This document shows, in pieces, positions 1 to 5,598 of a stretch of DNA of 6,333 bases. Position numbers and translations under genes: made by a program. Source of the DNA: JABHVE01 sp047517625 (GTDB lineage Bacteria > Pseudomonadota > Alphaproteobacteria > UBA2966 > CAIVPW01); the NCBI GenBank assembly GCA_047517625.1, contig JAKZSO010000020.1, positions 1-6,333 of the forward strand, written 5' to 3'. Numbering within the stretch: the stretch's first letter is position 1; every line of letters begins with the position of its first letter. The notes below the pieces were generated by a model. The model saw nothing but the letters and a program-made list of their open reading frames with translations. It did not search any database and was not told the DNA's origin.

Positions 1-103
1 CCTTGGGGATCGCCGCCGTCAGTGTCGTCTTGCCATGGTCAACGTGGCCGATTGTGCCAACGTTGCAATGGGGCTTGGTCCGTTCAAACTTTTCTTTCGC
101 CAT
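1..103 (-). CDS. tuf: Elongation factor Tu, N-terminal fragment (runs off the left edge)
   Basis: This is the first 34 codons of EF-Tu, the GTPase that carries aminoacyl-tRNA to the ribosomal A site. The leftward reading begins MAKEKFERTKPHCNVG and continues into the G1 P-loop GHVDHGKT at residues 19-26, which binds the phosphates of GTP; both are diagnostic of the family. The ATG at 103 is the standard EF-Tu start. A loose Shine-Dalgarno-like AGTAGG lies about 9-14 bases upstream. The gene is the last visible member of a cluster with tRNA-Tyr and tRNA-Gly, about 80 bases behind tRNA-Gly, and is probably co-transcribed with them from the promoter at 501-528. One oddity is Pro at residue 33 (CCC), where homologues usually have Thr in the helix after the P-loop. 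The rest of the protein, and whether a second tuf copy exists, cannot be seen here. Confidence 0.96.
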   Translation of the reverse strand, partial: MAKEKFERTKPHCNVGTIGHVDHGKTTLTAAIPK

Positions 104-183
104 CGGTCGATACCTACTGCTTGCAGCCTGGTGAAAATTGCTGAAGTCGTTCTAGCGGTGTTGCCTCAACGTTCCTCCAATTC

Positions 184-257
184 TGGAGCGGGTGACGGGA
201 GTCGAACCCGCGCGACCAGCTTGGAAGGCTGGGGCTCTACCACTGAGCTACACCCGC
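184..257 (-). tRNA. tRNA-Gly (anticodon UCC)
   Basis: Read leftward, the 74 bases fold as a standard class I tRNA. The acceptor stem GCGGGTG pairs with CACCCGC. The D arm is GCTC/GAGC. The anticodon stem CCAGC/GCTGG encloses the loop CTTCCAA with anticodon TCC. The T arm has loop TTCGACT, with one G-T pair in its stem. The discriminator base is T and the CCA end is encoded. It reads GGA and, by wobble, GGG glycine codons. It lies between tRNA-Tyr and tuf and should be cut from a common transcript. Confidence 0.97.
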
Positions 258-357
258 GAGCCTTTTCCGTATTTGTTCTCCCCACCTCGCCCGCCGATCA
301 CGCGCTCCCCCGAAGCGACCCTCAAGTGTACTCCACACTGCAAGCCCCCAACCGAGG

Positions 358-443
358 TGGTGGAGGGGGTTGGATTCGAACCAACGTAGGCGTACGCCAA
401 CGGGTTTACAGCCCGTCCCCTTTAGCCACTCGGGCACCCCTCC
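358..443 (-). tRNA. tRNA-Tyr (anticodon GUA)
   Basis: Read leftward, the 86 bases form a class II tRNA with the long variable arm typical of bacterial tRNA-Tyr. The acceptor stem is GGAGGGG/CCCCTCC with discriminator A and an encoded CCA. The anticodon stem ACGGG/CCCGT encloses CTGTAAA, giving anticodon GTA. The variable arm contains the self-complementary GGCGTACGCC, and the T arm is GTTGG/CCAAC around TTCGAAT. It is the first gene after the promoter at 501-528. A 100-base spacer (258-357) separates it from tRNA-Gly, and I see no further gene in that spacer. Confidence 0.97.
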
Positions 444-500
444 GGACCTTGACCTGACACACGATCTGCCGCGCCCAAGGCTTTTTTGCGCACAATCCGC

Positions 501-528
501 ACTATGGGAATTCAGTACCCGATGTCAA
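501..528 (-). promoter_or_regulatory. Sigma-70-type promoter of the tRNA-Tyr/tRNA-Gly/tuf operon
   Basis: On the minus strand a perfect -35 hexamer TTGACA (523-528) is followed after 16 bases by CATAGT (501-506), which matches four of six bases of the -10 consensus. The next bases, GCGGATT, form a GC-rich discriminator of the kind common at stable-RNA promoters under stringent control. The expected start is near 494, about 50 bases before mature tRNA-Tyr, leaving a short leader for RNase P removal. Assignment rests on sequence match and position. Confidence 0.7.
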
Positions 529-639
529 TTGAAACGACGCGAACGAGCGCGAAACCCCGCGTCACCCGTTAGCATTTTTGCCAACGAAGCGATAAGGCGG
601 GGTTGCGCGCCAGTCACATCGTTAAGTATATGGACCATC

Positions 640-1509
640 ATGGCACACCGCAAGGGCCGCAAACCCCAAAACTTGCGCCAAAATTCGAACGACTCCGGCG
701 CCAGGAAACGACCTCCGGGCCGCGGTCGGAAACTCAAGCGTTCCGGCCTGTGGCTGTACGGCGTTCACGCGGTTCTGGGGGCCCTTGAAAACCCCGCCCG
801 GACCATCGAGCGCCTGGTGGTCAGCCCCGAGGCCGCACGGCGTTTGGCCAGGGACCTCGAGGTACCGACTTCCGATCGGCGGATCGTGCCCGAATCCCTC
901 GCCCAGCGGGCGATAGCGGCCGAAATTCCGGCCGGGGCGGTTCACCAGGGCATCGCGGTGCTGACCAAGCCCCTATCCAATCCGGATTTGGCCAAAATTT
1001 GCGTACCGTCGGACGACGCCCGCTCAATTGTGCTGGTTTTGGATCAAATCACCGACCCCCGCAATTTTGGCGCAATCCTGCGCTCGGCCTGGGCCTTTGG
1101 CGCGCTGGCGGTGGTCGCCACCGATCGCCATGCACCGCCGGAAAGTGGAGCTCTGGCCAAAGCCGCGTCGGGCGCCCTGGAAACGGTGCCGGTGGTGCGG
1201 GTCAACAATTTGGCCAGGTCGCTGGAAACCCTGGCCGATCTTGGCTACTGGCGAACCGGCCTGTCCGGCGAAGCCCCGAATCCCCTTGACCCTCGGCCTG
1301 ATCGATCCGCTGTGGCGTTAGTTTTGGGGGCCGAGGGTACCGGGCTACGGCGCCTGACCACCGAGCACTGCGATTCGTTAGAGCGCATTCCCGCCGCAGG
1401 TGCCACAAGTGCCGGCGCGGCTTCAAAAATGACTAGCGCTGGCGGCCTGAACGTTTCCGTTGCTGCCGCCGTGGCCTTGTATGAGATGACGCGGACGACC
1501 CAGATTTAG
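640..1509 (+). CDS. rlmB: SpoU/TrmH-family 23S rRNA 2'-O-methyltransferase (RlmB type)
   Basis: The product is a 289-residue SPOUT methyltransferase, expected to use S-adenosylmethionine to methylate the 2'-OH of the guanosine equivalent to G2251 in the 23S rRNA P-loop. Residues 1-34 form a very basic, probably RNA-binding tail. Residues 36-110 match the SpoU substrate-binding domain (LYGVHAVLGALE at 39-50, VHQGIAVL at 101-108). The knotted catalytic domain follows with motif 1 DPRNFGAILRSA (139-150, Asn142 and Arg148), motif 2 LGAEGTGL (229-236) and motif 3 LNVSVAAAVALYE (270-282, Asn271). Between Ile-Pro (250-251) and motif 3 there are 18 residues where about 7 are usual. ATG 640 is the only plausible start: the frame is open upstream, but it runs through tRNA-Tyr and has no other good initiation codon near. 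The ribosome site is weak (GGA five bases away). A poor promoter, TTAGCA-16-GATAAG, at 569-596 is possible. The nearest neighbours are divergent tRNA-Tyr and a convergent acidic-protein gene. RlmB fits best; another TrmH-family specificity is possible. Confidence 0.9.
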   Translation: MAHRKGRKPQNLRQNSNDSGARKRPPGRGRKLKRSGLWLYGVHAVLGALENPARTIERLVVSPEAARRLARDLEVPTSDRRIVPESLAQRAIAAEIPAGAVHQGIAVLTKPLSNPDLAKICVPSDDARSIVLVLDQITDPRNFGAILRSAWAFGALAVVATDRHAPPESGALAKAASGALETVPVVRVNNLARSLETLADLGYWRTGLSGEAPNPLDPRPDRSAVALVLGAEGTGLRRLTTEHCDSLERIPAAGATSAGAASKMTSAGGLNVSVAAAVALYEMTRTTQI

Positions 1510-1551
1510 TGATCCTAGGTCGCCCGCGCTCAGGGGAGTTTGTCCGTTTAG

Positions 1552-2469
1552 CTAGAGAGCCGGGACCTCAATCAATCCGCCGCCATCACCGCCCTCGCCG
1601 CGGCCGTCATCAACGACCGGGGGCTCTTCTCCGCCGTCAGTCGTTTCGGCATAACGCAGCAGTTCGGCAATCAGCGCGTCGAAGGTCCCTGATTCCAGGG
1701 TAAAGCCTTCCGGCAGGTTCAAGACCAAACCTTCTTCCGCCGCGATCAACTCGGCCTCGGCAACAAGGTCAGCCATCAGTTCCTCATCGACGATCAAGAC
1801 TTCGCCGTCATCTGGGCCTTCGCCTTCGCCGCCGTCGCCGGCGCCGGGCTCATCGTCACCGGAGGCGTCGTCGCCTGCCGGGGGCTCGTCATCAGCTGGG
1901 CCTTCGCCTTCGTCGCCGGGGGCGTCGTCACCCACTGCCGGCTCGTCATTCGCGGGAGGTTCGTCATCCGCGGGAGGGTCGTCGCCCGCCGGGGGCTCGT
2001 TACCAACCGGGGGTTCATCCCCTGATGGCGGCTCGTCACCTATGCCACCTTCGTCCGGCGGTTCACCATCTGCACCGTCGTCGGGGCCTTCACCTTCGCC
2101 GCCGTCGCCGGCGCCGGGCTCATCGTCTCCGGGGCCTTCACCTTCGCCGCCGTCACCGGGGCCTGGCTCGTCGCCCGGGGCATCGCCATCGTCATCCTTT
2201 GAGTCATCGTCATCTTTTTCATCGTCATCCTTGCCAGCCTTCCTTTCAGCTTTCTCGGCTTCTTTTTCCTGCTGTTTCTCCAGCACCTTCTCCAGCGCCT
2301 CTTTCGCCTGGTCCGGGGCTTTTTCCAGAGCCCGCTCGATGGCGGCAGCCGCCTTCCCTTGGGCGTGGGCGGCGTTGTCGAGGGCGGACAGACCCAACAC
2401 CAGTGCTGCCGCACCGGCCCAAATCAGGCCTTGGCTCAGGGGAGTATTGTTCAACAAATTCCGTTTCAT
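1552..2469 (-). CDS. Unrecognised exported, highly acidic repeat protein
   Basis: I do not recognise this 305-residue protein. Residues 1-36 look like a Sec signal peptide: KR near the start, a hydrophobic stretch at 15-30, and a likely signal peptidase I cut in AHA-QG after Ala36. Residues 38-80 are Ala/Glu/Lys-rich, heptad-like and probably helical. Residues 81-222 are low-complexity Asp, Glu, Gly and Pro: by hand count about 59 of 142 are acidic, and there is no Lys or Arg from 92 to 271. This part contains three copies of a GDGGEGEGP block and seven hexapeptides like DEPPxG. Residues 223-275 are more ordinary, with alternating hydrophobic and acidic residues that could fold (IVDEELMADLVAEAELI), followed by a Gly/Asp tail. 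There is no cysteine. The start is supported by GGAG seven bases before the ATG, and TAG ends the frame at 1552. msrA lies 165 bases upstream in the same direction and rlmB converges 42 bases away. Cation binding or a disordered periplasmic or surface spacer are guesses from composition only. Confidence 0.8.
   Translation of the reverse strand: MKRNLLNNTPLSQGLIWAGAAALVLGLSALDNAAHAQGKAAAAIERALEKAPDQAKEALEKVLEKQQEKEAEKAERKAGKDDDEKDDDDSKDDDGDAPGDEPGPGDGGEGEGPGDDEPGAGDGGEGEGPDDGADGEPPDEGGIGDEPPSGDEPPVGNEPPAGDDPPADDEPPANDEPAVGDDAPGDEGEGPADDEPPAGDDASGDDEPGAGDGGEGEGPDDGEVLIVDEELMADLVAEAELIAAEEGLVLNLPEGFTLESGTFDALIAELLRYAETTDGGEEPPVVDDGRGEGGDGGGLIEVPAL
1804..1860 (-). repeat. Acidic block, third copy (57 bp direct repeat)
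   Basis: Residues 204-222 repeat the 19-residue block of residues 114-132. The offset is exactly 90 codons, so recombination between copies would delete or duplicate 90 residues in frame. Confidence 0.85.
1912..2037 (-). repeat. Seven tandem hexapeptide codon units (DEPPxG type)
   Basis: Residues 145-186 divide without gaps into seven six-residue units: DEPPSG, DEPPVG, NEPPAG, DDPPAD, DEPPAN, DEPAVG and DDAPGD. The period at DNA level is 18 bases. The last units are the most decayed. Confidence 0.85.
2074..2130 (-). repeat. Acidic block, second copy (57 bp direct repeat)
   Basis: Residues 114-132 read GDDEPGAGDGGEGEGPDDG. The same 19 residues recur at 204-222, encoded by nearly the same DNA at 1804-1860. 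The two copies start 270 bp apart and differ only at a few third-codon positions. Confidence 0.85.
2131..2175 (-). repeat. Acidic block, first copy (partial)
   Basis: Residues 99-113 of the acidic protein read GDEPGPGDGGEGEGP, a shorter version of the block found at 2074-2130 and 1804-1860. It sits directly next to the second copy, in tandem. Confidence 0.7.
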
Positions 2470-2476
2470 GGTCCGT

Positions 2477-2480
2477 CTCC
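2477..2480 (-). promoter_or_regulatory. Shine-Dalgarno site of the acidic-protein gene
   Basis: On the minus strand GGAG lies seven bases before the ATG at 2469. This is close to ideal spacing, fixes the start, and supports translation of this otherwise low-complexity frame. Confidence 0.65.
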
Positions 2481-2607
2481 AAATTAATTTCGCGCCGCCC
2501 CGCCGCTGGCCTCCGCCTGCGTTCGAGCCTGTGCCGTAAACGTAGGGATGTGAACGCCGCCAAAAAATTGACGGATGAACATTTCGAAGCGGATTTTGTG
2601 TTATTCC

Positions 2608-2625
2608 GTCACCAGTTACGGTGAC
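2608..2625. repeat. Inverted repeat just past the msrA stop
   Basis: GTCACC (2608-2613) and GGTGAC (2620-2625) form a perfect 6-bp stem with a 6-base loop, starting nine bases beyond the msrA stop codon. It could act as an msrA transcription terminator or a 3' end stabiliser. On the msrA strand it is followed by GGAATAACAC rather than a T run, so an intrinsic terminator is doubtful. Confidence 0.4.
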
Positions 2626-2633
2626 TTGGGGTG

Positions 2634-3092
2634 CTATCGGTGGCGTCCCATCTTTTCCAGATAACGCTGGTGATATTCCTCGGCCCGGAAGAAATCCTTG
2701 GCCGGGACGATCTCGGTGGCGATGTCCCGGCGCAGCCGGCCGCTGGCGGCTAAGGCGGCGGCGGATTCCCGCGCCACCTGGGCTTGGTCGTCATCGTGCG
2801 TAAAGATTGCTGAGCGGTACTGGGAACCGATGTCAGGTCCCTGGCGATCCTTTTGGCTGGGGTCATGGATTTTCCAGAACATTTCCACCAGCTCGCGGTA
2901 GGACACAACCTCGGGATCAAAGTCCACCTCCACCGCCTCGGCATGGCCGGTGGTGCCAGAGCACACTTGCTCGTAGGTGGGGTTGGCGAGAGCGCCACCG
3001 GTGTATCCCGACGTCGCCGCCTGGACGCCTTCACGCGCGGCGAACGCCGCCTCGACTTGCCAAAAACATCCCGCAGCGAACGACGCCTTCAT
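2634..3092 (-). CDS. msrA: Peptide methionine-S-sulfoxide reductase MsrA, short form
   Basis: This 152-residue enzyme reduces the S epimer of methionine sulfoxide, free or in proteins, back to methionine, repairing oxidative damage in the cytoplasm; no signal peptide is present. Family marks are clear: GCFWQVEAAF with catalytic Cys9, SGYTGG (28-33), the conserved NPTYEQVCSGTTGHAE stretch (37-52) with Cys44 and acidic Glu52, FWKIHDPSQKDRQGPDIGSQYRS (72-94), and a final EYHQRYLEK (139-147). The protein stops five residues later, so the usual glycine-rich tail with resolving cysteines is missing. Cys9 and Cys44 are its only cysteines. The ATG at 3092 fits the family N-terminus, with GGATCGAG a few bases upstream as a modest ribosome site. 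It is divergent from the MscS channel gene with 113 bases between, and the acidic-protein gene follows 164 bases downstream in the same direction. Confidence 0.95.
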   Translation of the reverse strand: MKASFAAGCFWQVEAAFAAREGVQAATSGYTGGALANPTYEQVCSGTTGHAEAVEVDFDPEVVSYRELVEMFWKIHDPSQKDRQGPDIGSQYRSAIFTHDDDQAQVARESAAALAASGRLRRDIATEIVPAKDFFRAEEYHQRYLEKMGRHR

Positions 3093-3205
3093 GTCTCGAT
3101 CCGACTGGTTATGATGGACAAAGTAATATTCGCTCGGATTCGAAAATTTTCAAGGTTCCCCCCAGCCCCGCCCCAGAGAGTCCCTGGCGTGGTAAGAGAC
3201 CGGCC

Positions 3206-5236
3206 ATGAACGCGACGAAAAACAAGGCATGGGGCGTTTTTGGCTTGGCAGTGGTGATCACCGTTCTGGCCACCACCTCGGCCACCGCGACAACCCCGGT
3301 CGCGGACGCCCTGGCCGCTCTGACCGACCAGCTCGCCGAACTCGGCACCGCCATCGGCGAGGCGGGCGCGATGCGCGCCTGGCTCGGGCTTCAGTTCGAC
3401 GACCCCGAGCGGGTCGCGTTGTGGCGAGCCTTGGCAACCCGCCTGCCGATCGCGATTGGTGGCGGATGGGCCCTGGCGTTTCTGACCCGCCTGGCCCTGG
3501 GACCCGCGATCCGGCGCGTCGAAGGCCGGGAAGCGCCGACTTGGTGGGTGCGCATTCCCATCGCCGCCGGGCGTTTCCTTTTGATTGTCATTCCCGCCGC
3601 GGTGTTCGCGGCAACTGCCGCCATCATTGTCGAGGTGATGGAGCCCGCCGACCCCGTGCCCACCGTCATTTTCGCCACCGTCGCCGCCCTCGCTCTGGGA
3701 TGGATGGCGGTCGCGTTCGCCCGGGGCGTGCTGTCGCCGTTGGTGCCCGCCTTGCGTCCGGTGCCCCTCGCCGACGGCACGGCCGCCTACTTGTTCGTTT
3801 GGGCCAGACGTCTGATCAACTTCCTTGTTTTCGCCCTGTTGCTGACCGAGGTCGCGATCCTGCTGGAAGCGCCTCAGTCCGGATCGCTGCTGCTGGCGAA
3901 GGCCCTGGGCCTTATTTTCGGCCTGCTGTTGGTGGTCCTGATCCTGCAAAACCGCGCCACCGTCGCGGGTTGGATCGCCGGGGACAAAGAAGGCCTGATG
4001 GGCTGGCGGCTATTTCGTGAGCGCCTTGGCGACGTTTGGCACGTCCTGGCCATTCTCTACCTGGGGGTGACCTGGGCGGTTTGGACGGTGGAAGTCCCCG
4101 GCGGGTTCGGCTACGTGGCGGGCAATACCGCCGCCACCGCCGGGGTCGTGGCGGTGGCCTGGGTCGCGGTGTGGGCCGCTGGCCAAGCGCTGCGGCGCAT
4201 GTTCGGGGTCGGCGAGGAACTGCGCAAACGGTACCCTTTTGTCGCCGAGCGGGCGGACCTGTACTTGCCCCTGGTGCGCAGAACGATCGCGGCGGTGATC
4301 CAAATCGTCGCTGCATTGGTGGTCCTGGGGATTTGGGGGGCGGACGTCCTGGCCTGGTTTGGATCGGACCTTGGCCGCGATCTTGTCGGCCGCGCAATCA
4401 GCATCGCCGTCATTTTGGCGGTGGCGCTTGCGGCCTGGGAAGTCGCCAACGCCGCCATCCGGATTCTGATGGAGCGCAAAGACGAAAGCGGCCAGGAGTT
4501 AGTGCGCTCCCAGCGCGCCCGCACGTTGTTGCCGTTGATCCGAAATGCCCTGGCCGTGGTCATCGGCGTGATGGCGGGCATGGTCGTTCTGTCGGAACTG
4601 GGTGTTAGCATCGGGCCGTTGTTGGCCGGGGCCGGGGTCGCGGGGTTGGCCTTCGGATTCGGCGCCCAGACTCTGGTCAAGGATTTCATCACCGGGCTGT
4701 TCATTTTGATGGAGGACTCCATTCACGTGGGCGATGTGGTGCGGGTGGCGGGCAAGGCCGGCACCGTCGAGGCTTTGACAGTGCGCACGGTGCGGTTGCG
4801 GGATTTGCATGGCGTGGTCCACACCGTGCCGTTTTCCAGCGTCGACGTGATCGAAAATATGTCCAAGGAGTACTCCCAGGCCGTCATTGATGTGGGCGTG
4901 GGCTACCGGGAAAACTACGACGATGTGGTGGCGGTGCTGAAGGCAATCTCCGAGGAGCTCCGCGCCGACCCGGATTACGGGCCAAAAATCTTGGAGCCTA
5001 TGCTGGTGCTGGGCCTGGACGAATTGGCGGATTCGGCGGTGATCATCCGGGTCCGGATCAAAACCGAACCGTCTCAGCAATGGGGCCTGCGCCGGGAATT
5101 CAACCGCCGGGTCAAAGCGCGTTTTGATGAGTTGGGAATCGAGATCCCCTACCCCCACCGCACGGTCTATTTCGGCGAGGACCGCCAGGGCAACGCGCCG
5201 CCCCTGCGGCACCGGGCAGAGCCCGAAAACAAATAA
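3206..5236 (+). CDS. Large MscS-family mechanosensitive ion channel
   Basis: The 676-residue protein should sit in the inner membrane and open under high membrane tension to release solutes on hypo-osmotic shock. Residues 1-29 resemble a signal peptide ending near ATATT. A short soluble segment (30-80) follows, then about ten hydrophobic segments, roughly at 82-99, 118-143, 152-175, 195-220, 228-248, 275-295, 307-328, 358-384, 395-418 and 443-464. The MscS core starts at about 468: a Gly/Ala-rich pore helix (LLAGAGVAGLAFGFGAQTL, 472-490), the amphipathic VKDFITGLFILME (491-503), the beta domain with VGDVVRVAGKAGTVE (508-522) and VPFSSVDVIENMSK (541-554), and the alpha/beta cage domain to about 655. 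E. coli MscS has 286 residues and three helices, so this is a long type like YbiO or YbdG. ATG 3206 is the first plausible ATG in the frame and directly precedes the signal-like segment. The ribosome site (GGTAAGAG) is modest. It is divergent from msrA; the two small genes converge on it. Confidence 0.93.
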   Translation: MNATKNKAWGVFGLAVVITVLATTSATATTPVADALAALTDQLAELGTAIGEAGAMRAWLGLQFDDPERVALWRALATRLPIAIGGGWALAFLTRLALGPAIRRVEGREAPTWWVRIPIAAGRFLLIVIPAAVFAATAAIIVEVMEPADPVPTVIFATVAALALGWMAVAFARGVLSPLVPALRPVPLADGTAAYLFVWARRLINFLVFALLLTEVAILLEAPQSGSLLLAKALGLIFGLLLVVLILQNRATVAGWIAGDKEGLMGWRLFRERLGDVWHVLAILYLGVTWAVWTVEVPGGFGYVAGNTAATAGVVAVAWVAVWAAGQALRRMFGVGEELRKRYPFVAERADLYLPLVRRTIAAVIQIVAALVVLGIWGADVLAWFGSDLGRDLVGRAISIAVILAVALAAWEVANAAIRILMERKDESGQELVRSQRARTLLPLIRNALAVVIGVMAGMVVLSELGVSIGPLLAGAGVAGLAFGFGAQTLVKDFITGLFILMEDSIHVGDVVRVAGKAGTVEALTVRTVRLRDLHGVVHTVPFSSVDVIENMSKEYSQAVIDVGVGYRENYDDVVAVLKAISEELRADPDYGPKILEPMLVLGLDELADSAVIIRVRIKTEPSQQWGLRREFNRRVKARFDELGIEIPYPHRTVYFGEDRQGNAPPLRHRAEPENK

Positions 5237-5281
5237 ACCGCCACCCCGGGAAAATGACCTAATCGACGAAGGTCCGGGCGC

Positions 5282-5593
5282 TTATTCGAACCAAGCCCGG
5301 CCCATCACGCCACCGCGAATATCCAGGCTATCCGGCTGGGCAAACCCCTCGCAAGCCCGCATGAAACGCGCCTGATTGCGGTTGACCCCGTCGTATTCGC
5401 CGGCAAACAGTTGACGATCAATCATGACCGACACCGCGCCGCAGACGATTTGGGTCTCGCCGCGGACCGCAGTATCCCAATAGCCGAAGCCAACCAGCGC
5501 CGCCACCAGCACCCAAGCCAACGGAGTCTTCAAAAACGCCTTGAGATGCCCCCGGGACGGTGGCCACAAGGCGATGCTATTGGCGACGCGCAT
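5282..5593 (-). CDS. Small single-span membrane protein with a cysteine pair (downstream paralogue)
   Basis: I do not recognise this 103-residue protein. A basic/polar N-terminus (1-23) precedes one hydrophobic segment (about 24-38, PLAWVLVAALVGFGY). The remainder is likely periplasmic, with Cys51 and Cys81 separated by 29 residues, which could form a disulfide. ATG 5593 is five bases after the stop of the gene before it, so translational coupling is likely; no strong ribosome site is visible. A longer form from 5671 would overlap the upstream gene by 73 bases and is less likely. The pattern Phe-x-x-x-Pro, membrane span, Cys-x3-Ser, Tyr-x-Gly, Cys also occurs in the upstream product, suggesting tandem duplication. 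It converges on the MscS channel gene, with 45 bases between the two stop codons. A regulatory or accessory role for the channel cannot be inferred from position alone. Confidence 0.65.
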   Translation of the reverse strand: MRVANSIALWPPSRGHLKAFLKTPLAWVLVAALVGFGYWDTAVRGETQIVCGAVSVMIDRQLFAGEYDGVNRNQARFMRACEGFAQPDSLDIRGGVMGRAWFE

Positions 5594-5598
5594 TTCAG

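Noticed and set aside
370..639. Upstream extension of the rlmB frame to an ATG at 370
   Set aside because: It would run antisense through most of tRNA-Tyr and the operon promoter, and the RlmB-like sequence begins only after ATG 640.
1804..2175. CRISPR-like array
   Set aside because: The repeats are in frame within a coding sequence, unevenly spaced and without unique spacers of constant length.
2570..2620. EcfG-type general stress promoter before the acidic-protein gene
   Set aside because: A GGAATAAC sequence recalls the GGAAC element, but the required GTT element is not at 16-18 bases.
2025..2624. Rightward open frames opposite the acidic-protein gene
   Set aside because: They encode His/Arg- or Ser/Pro-only repeats, a by-product of the acidic repeat codons; the leftward frame has a signal peptide and a good ribosome site.
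3142..3151. GAAAATTTTC palindrome between msrA and the mscS-like gene as an operator
   Set aside because: It is only ten bases and AT-rich with no extended symmetry; there is not enough to assign a regulator.
3089..3949. Leftward 286-codon open frame opposite the mscS-like gene
   Set aside because: Its product is a Gln/Gly/Arg-rich low-complexity sequence; it is a GC-rich shadow of a clear coding region and overlaps msrA's start.
4499..5212. Leftward 237-codon open frame opposite the MscS domain
   Set aside because: It is His/Gln/Arg-rich with no recognisable motif and lies antisense to the most conserved part of the channel gene.
5274..5300. CCGGGC/GCCCGG inverted repeat as terminator of the mscS-like gene
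   Set aside because: The loop is 15 bases, the stem overlaps the stop codon of the converging small gene, and no T run follows on either strand.
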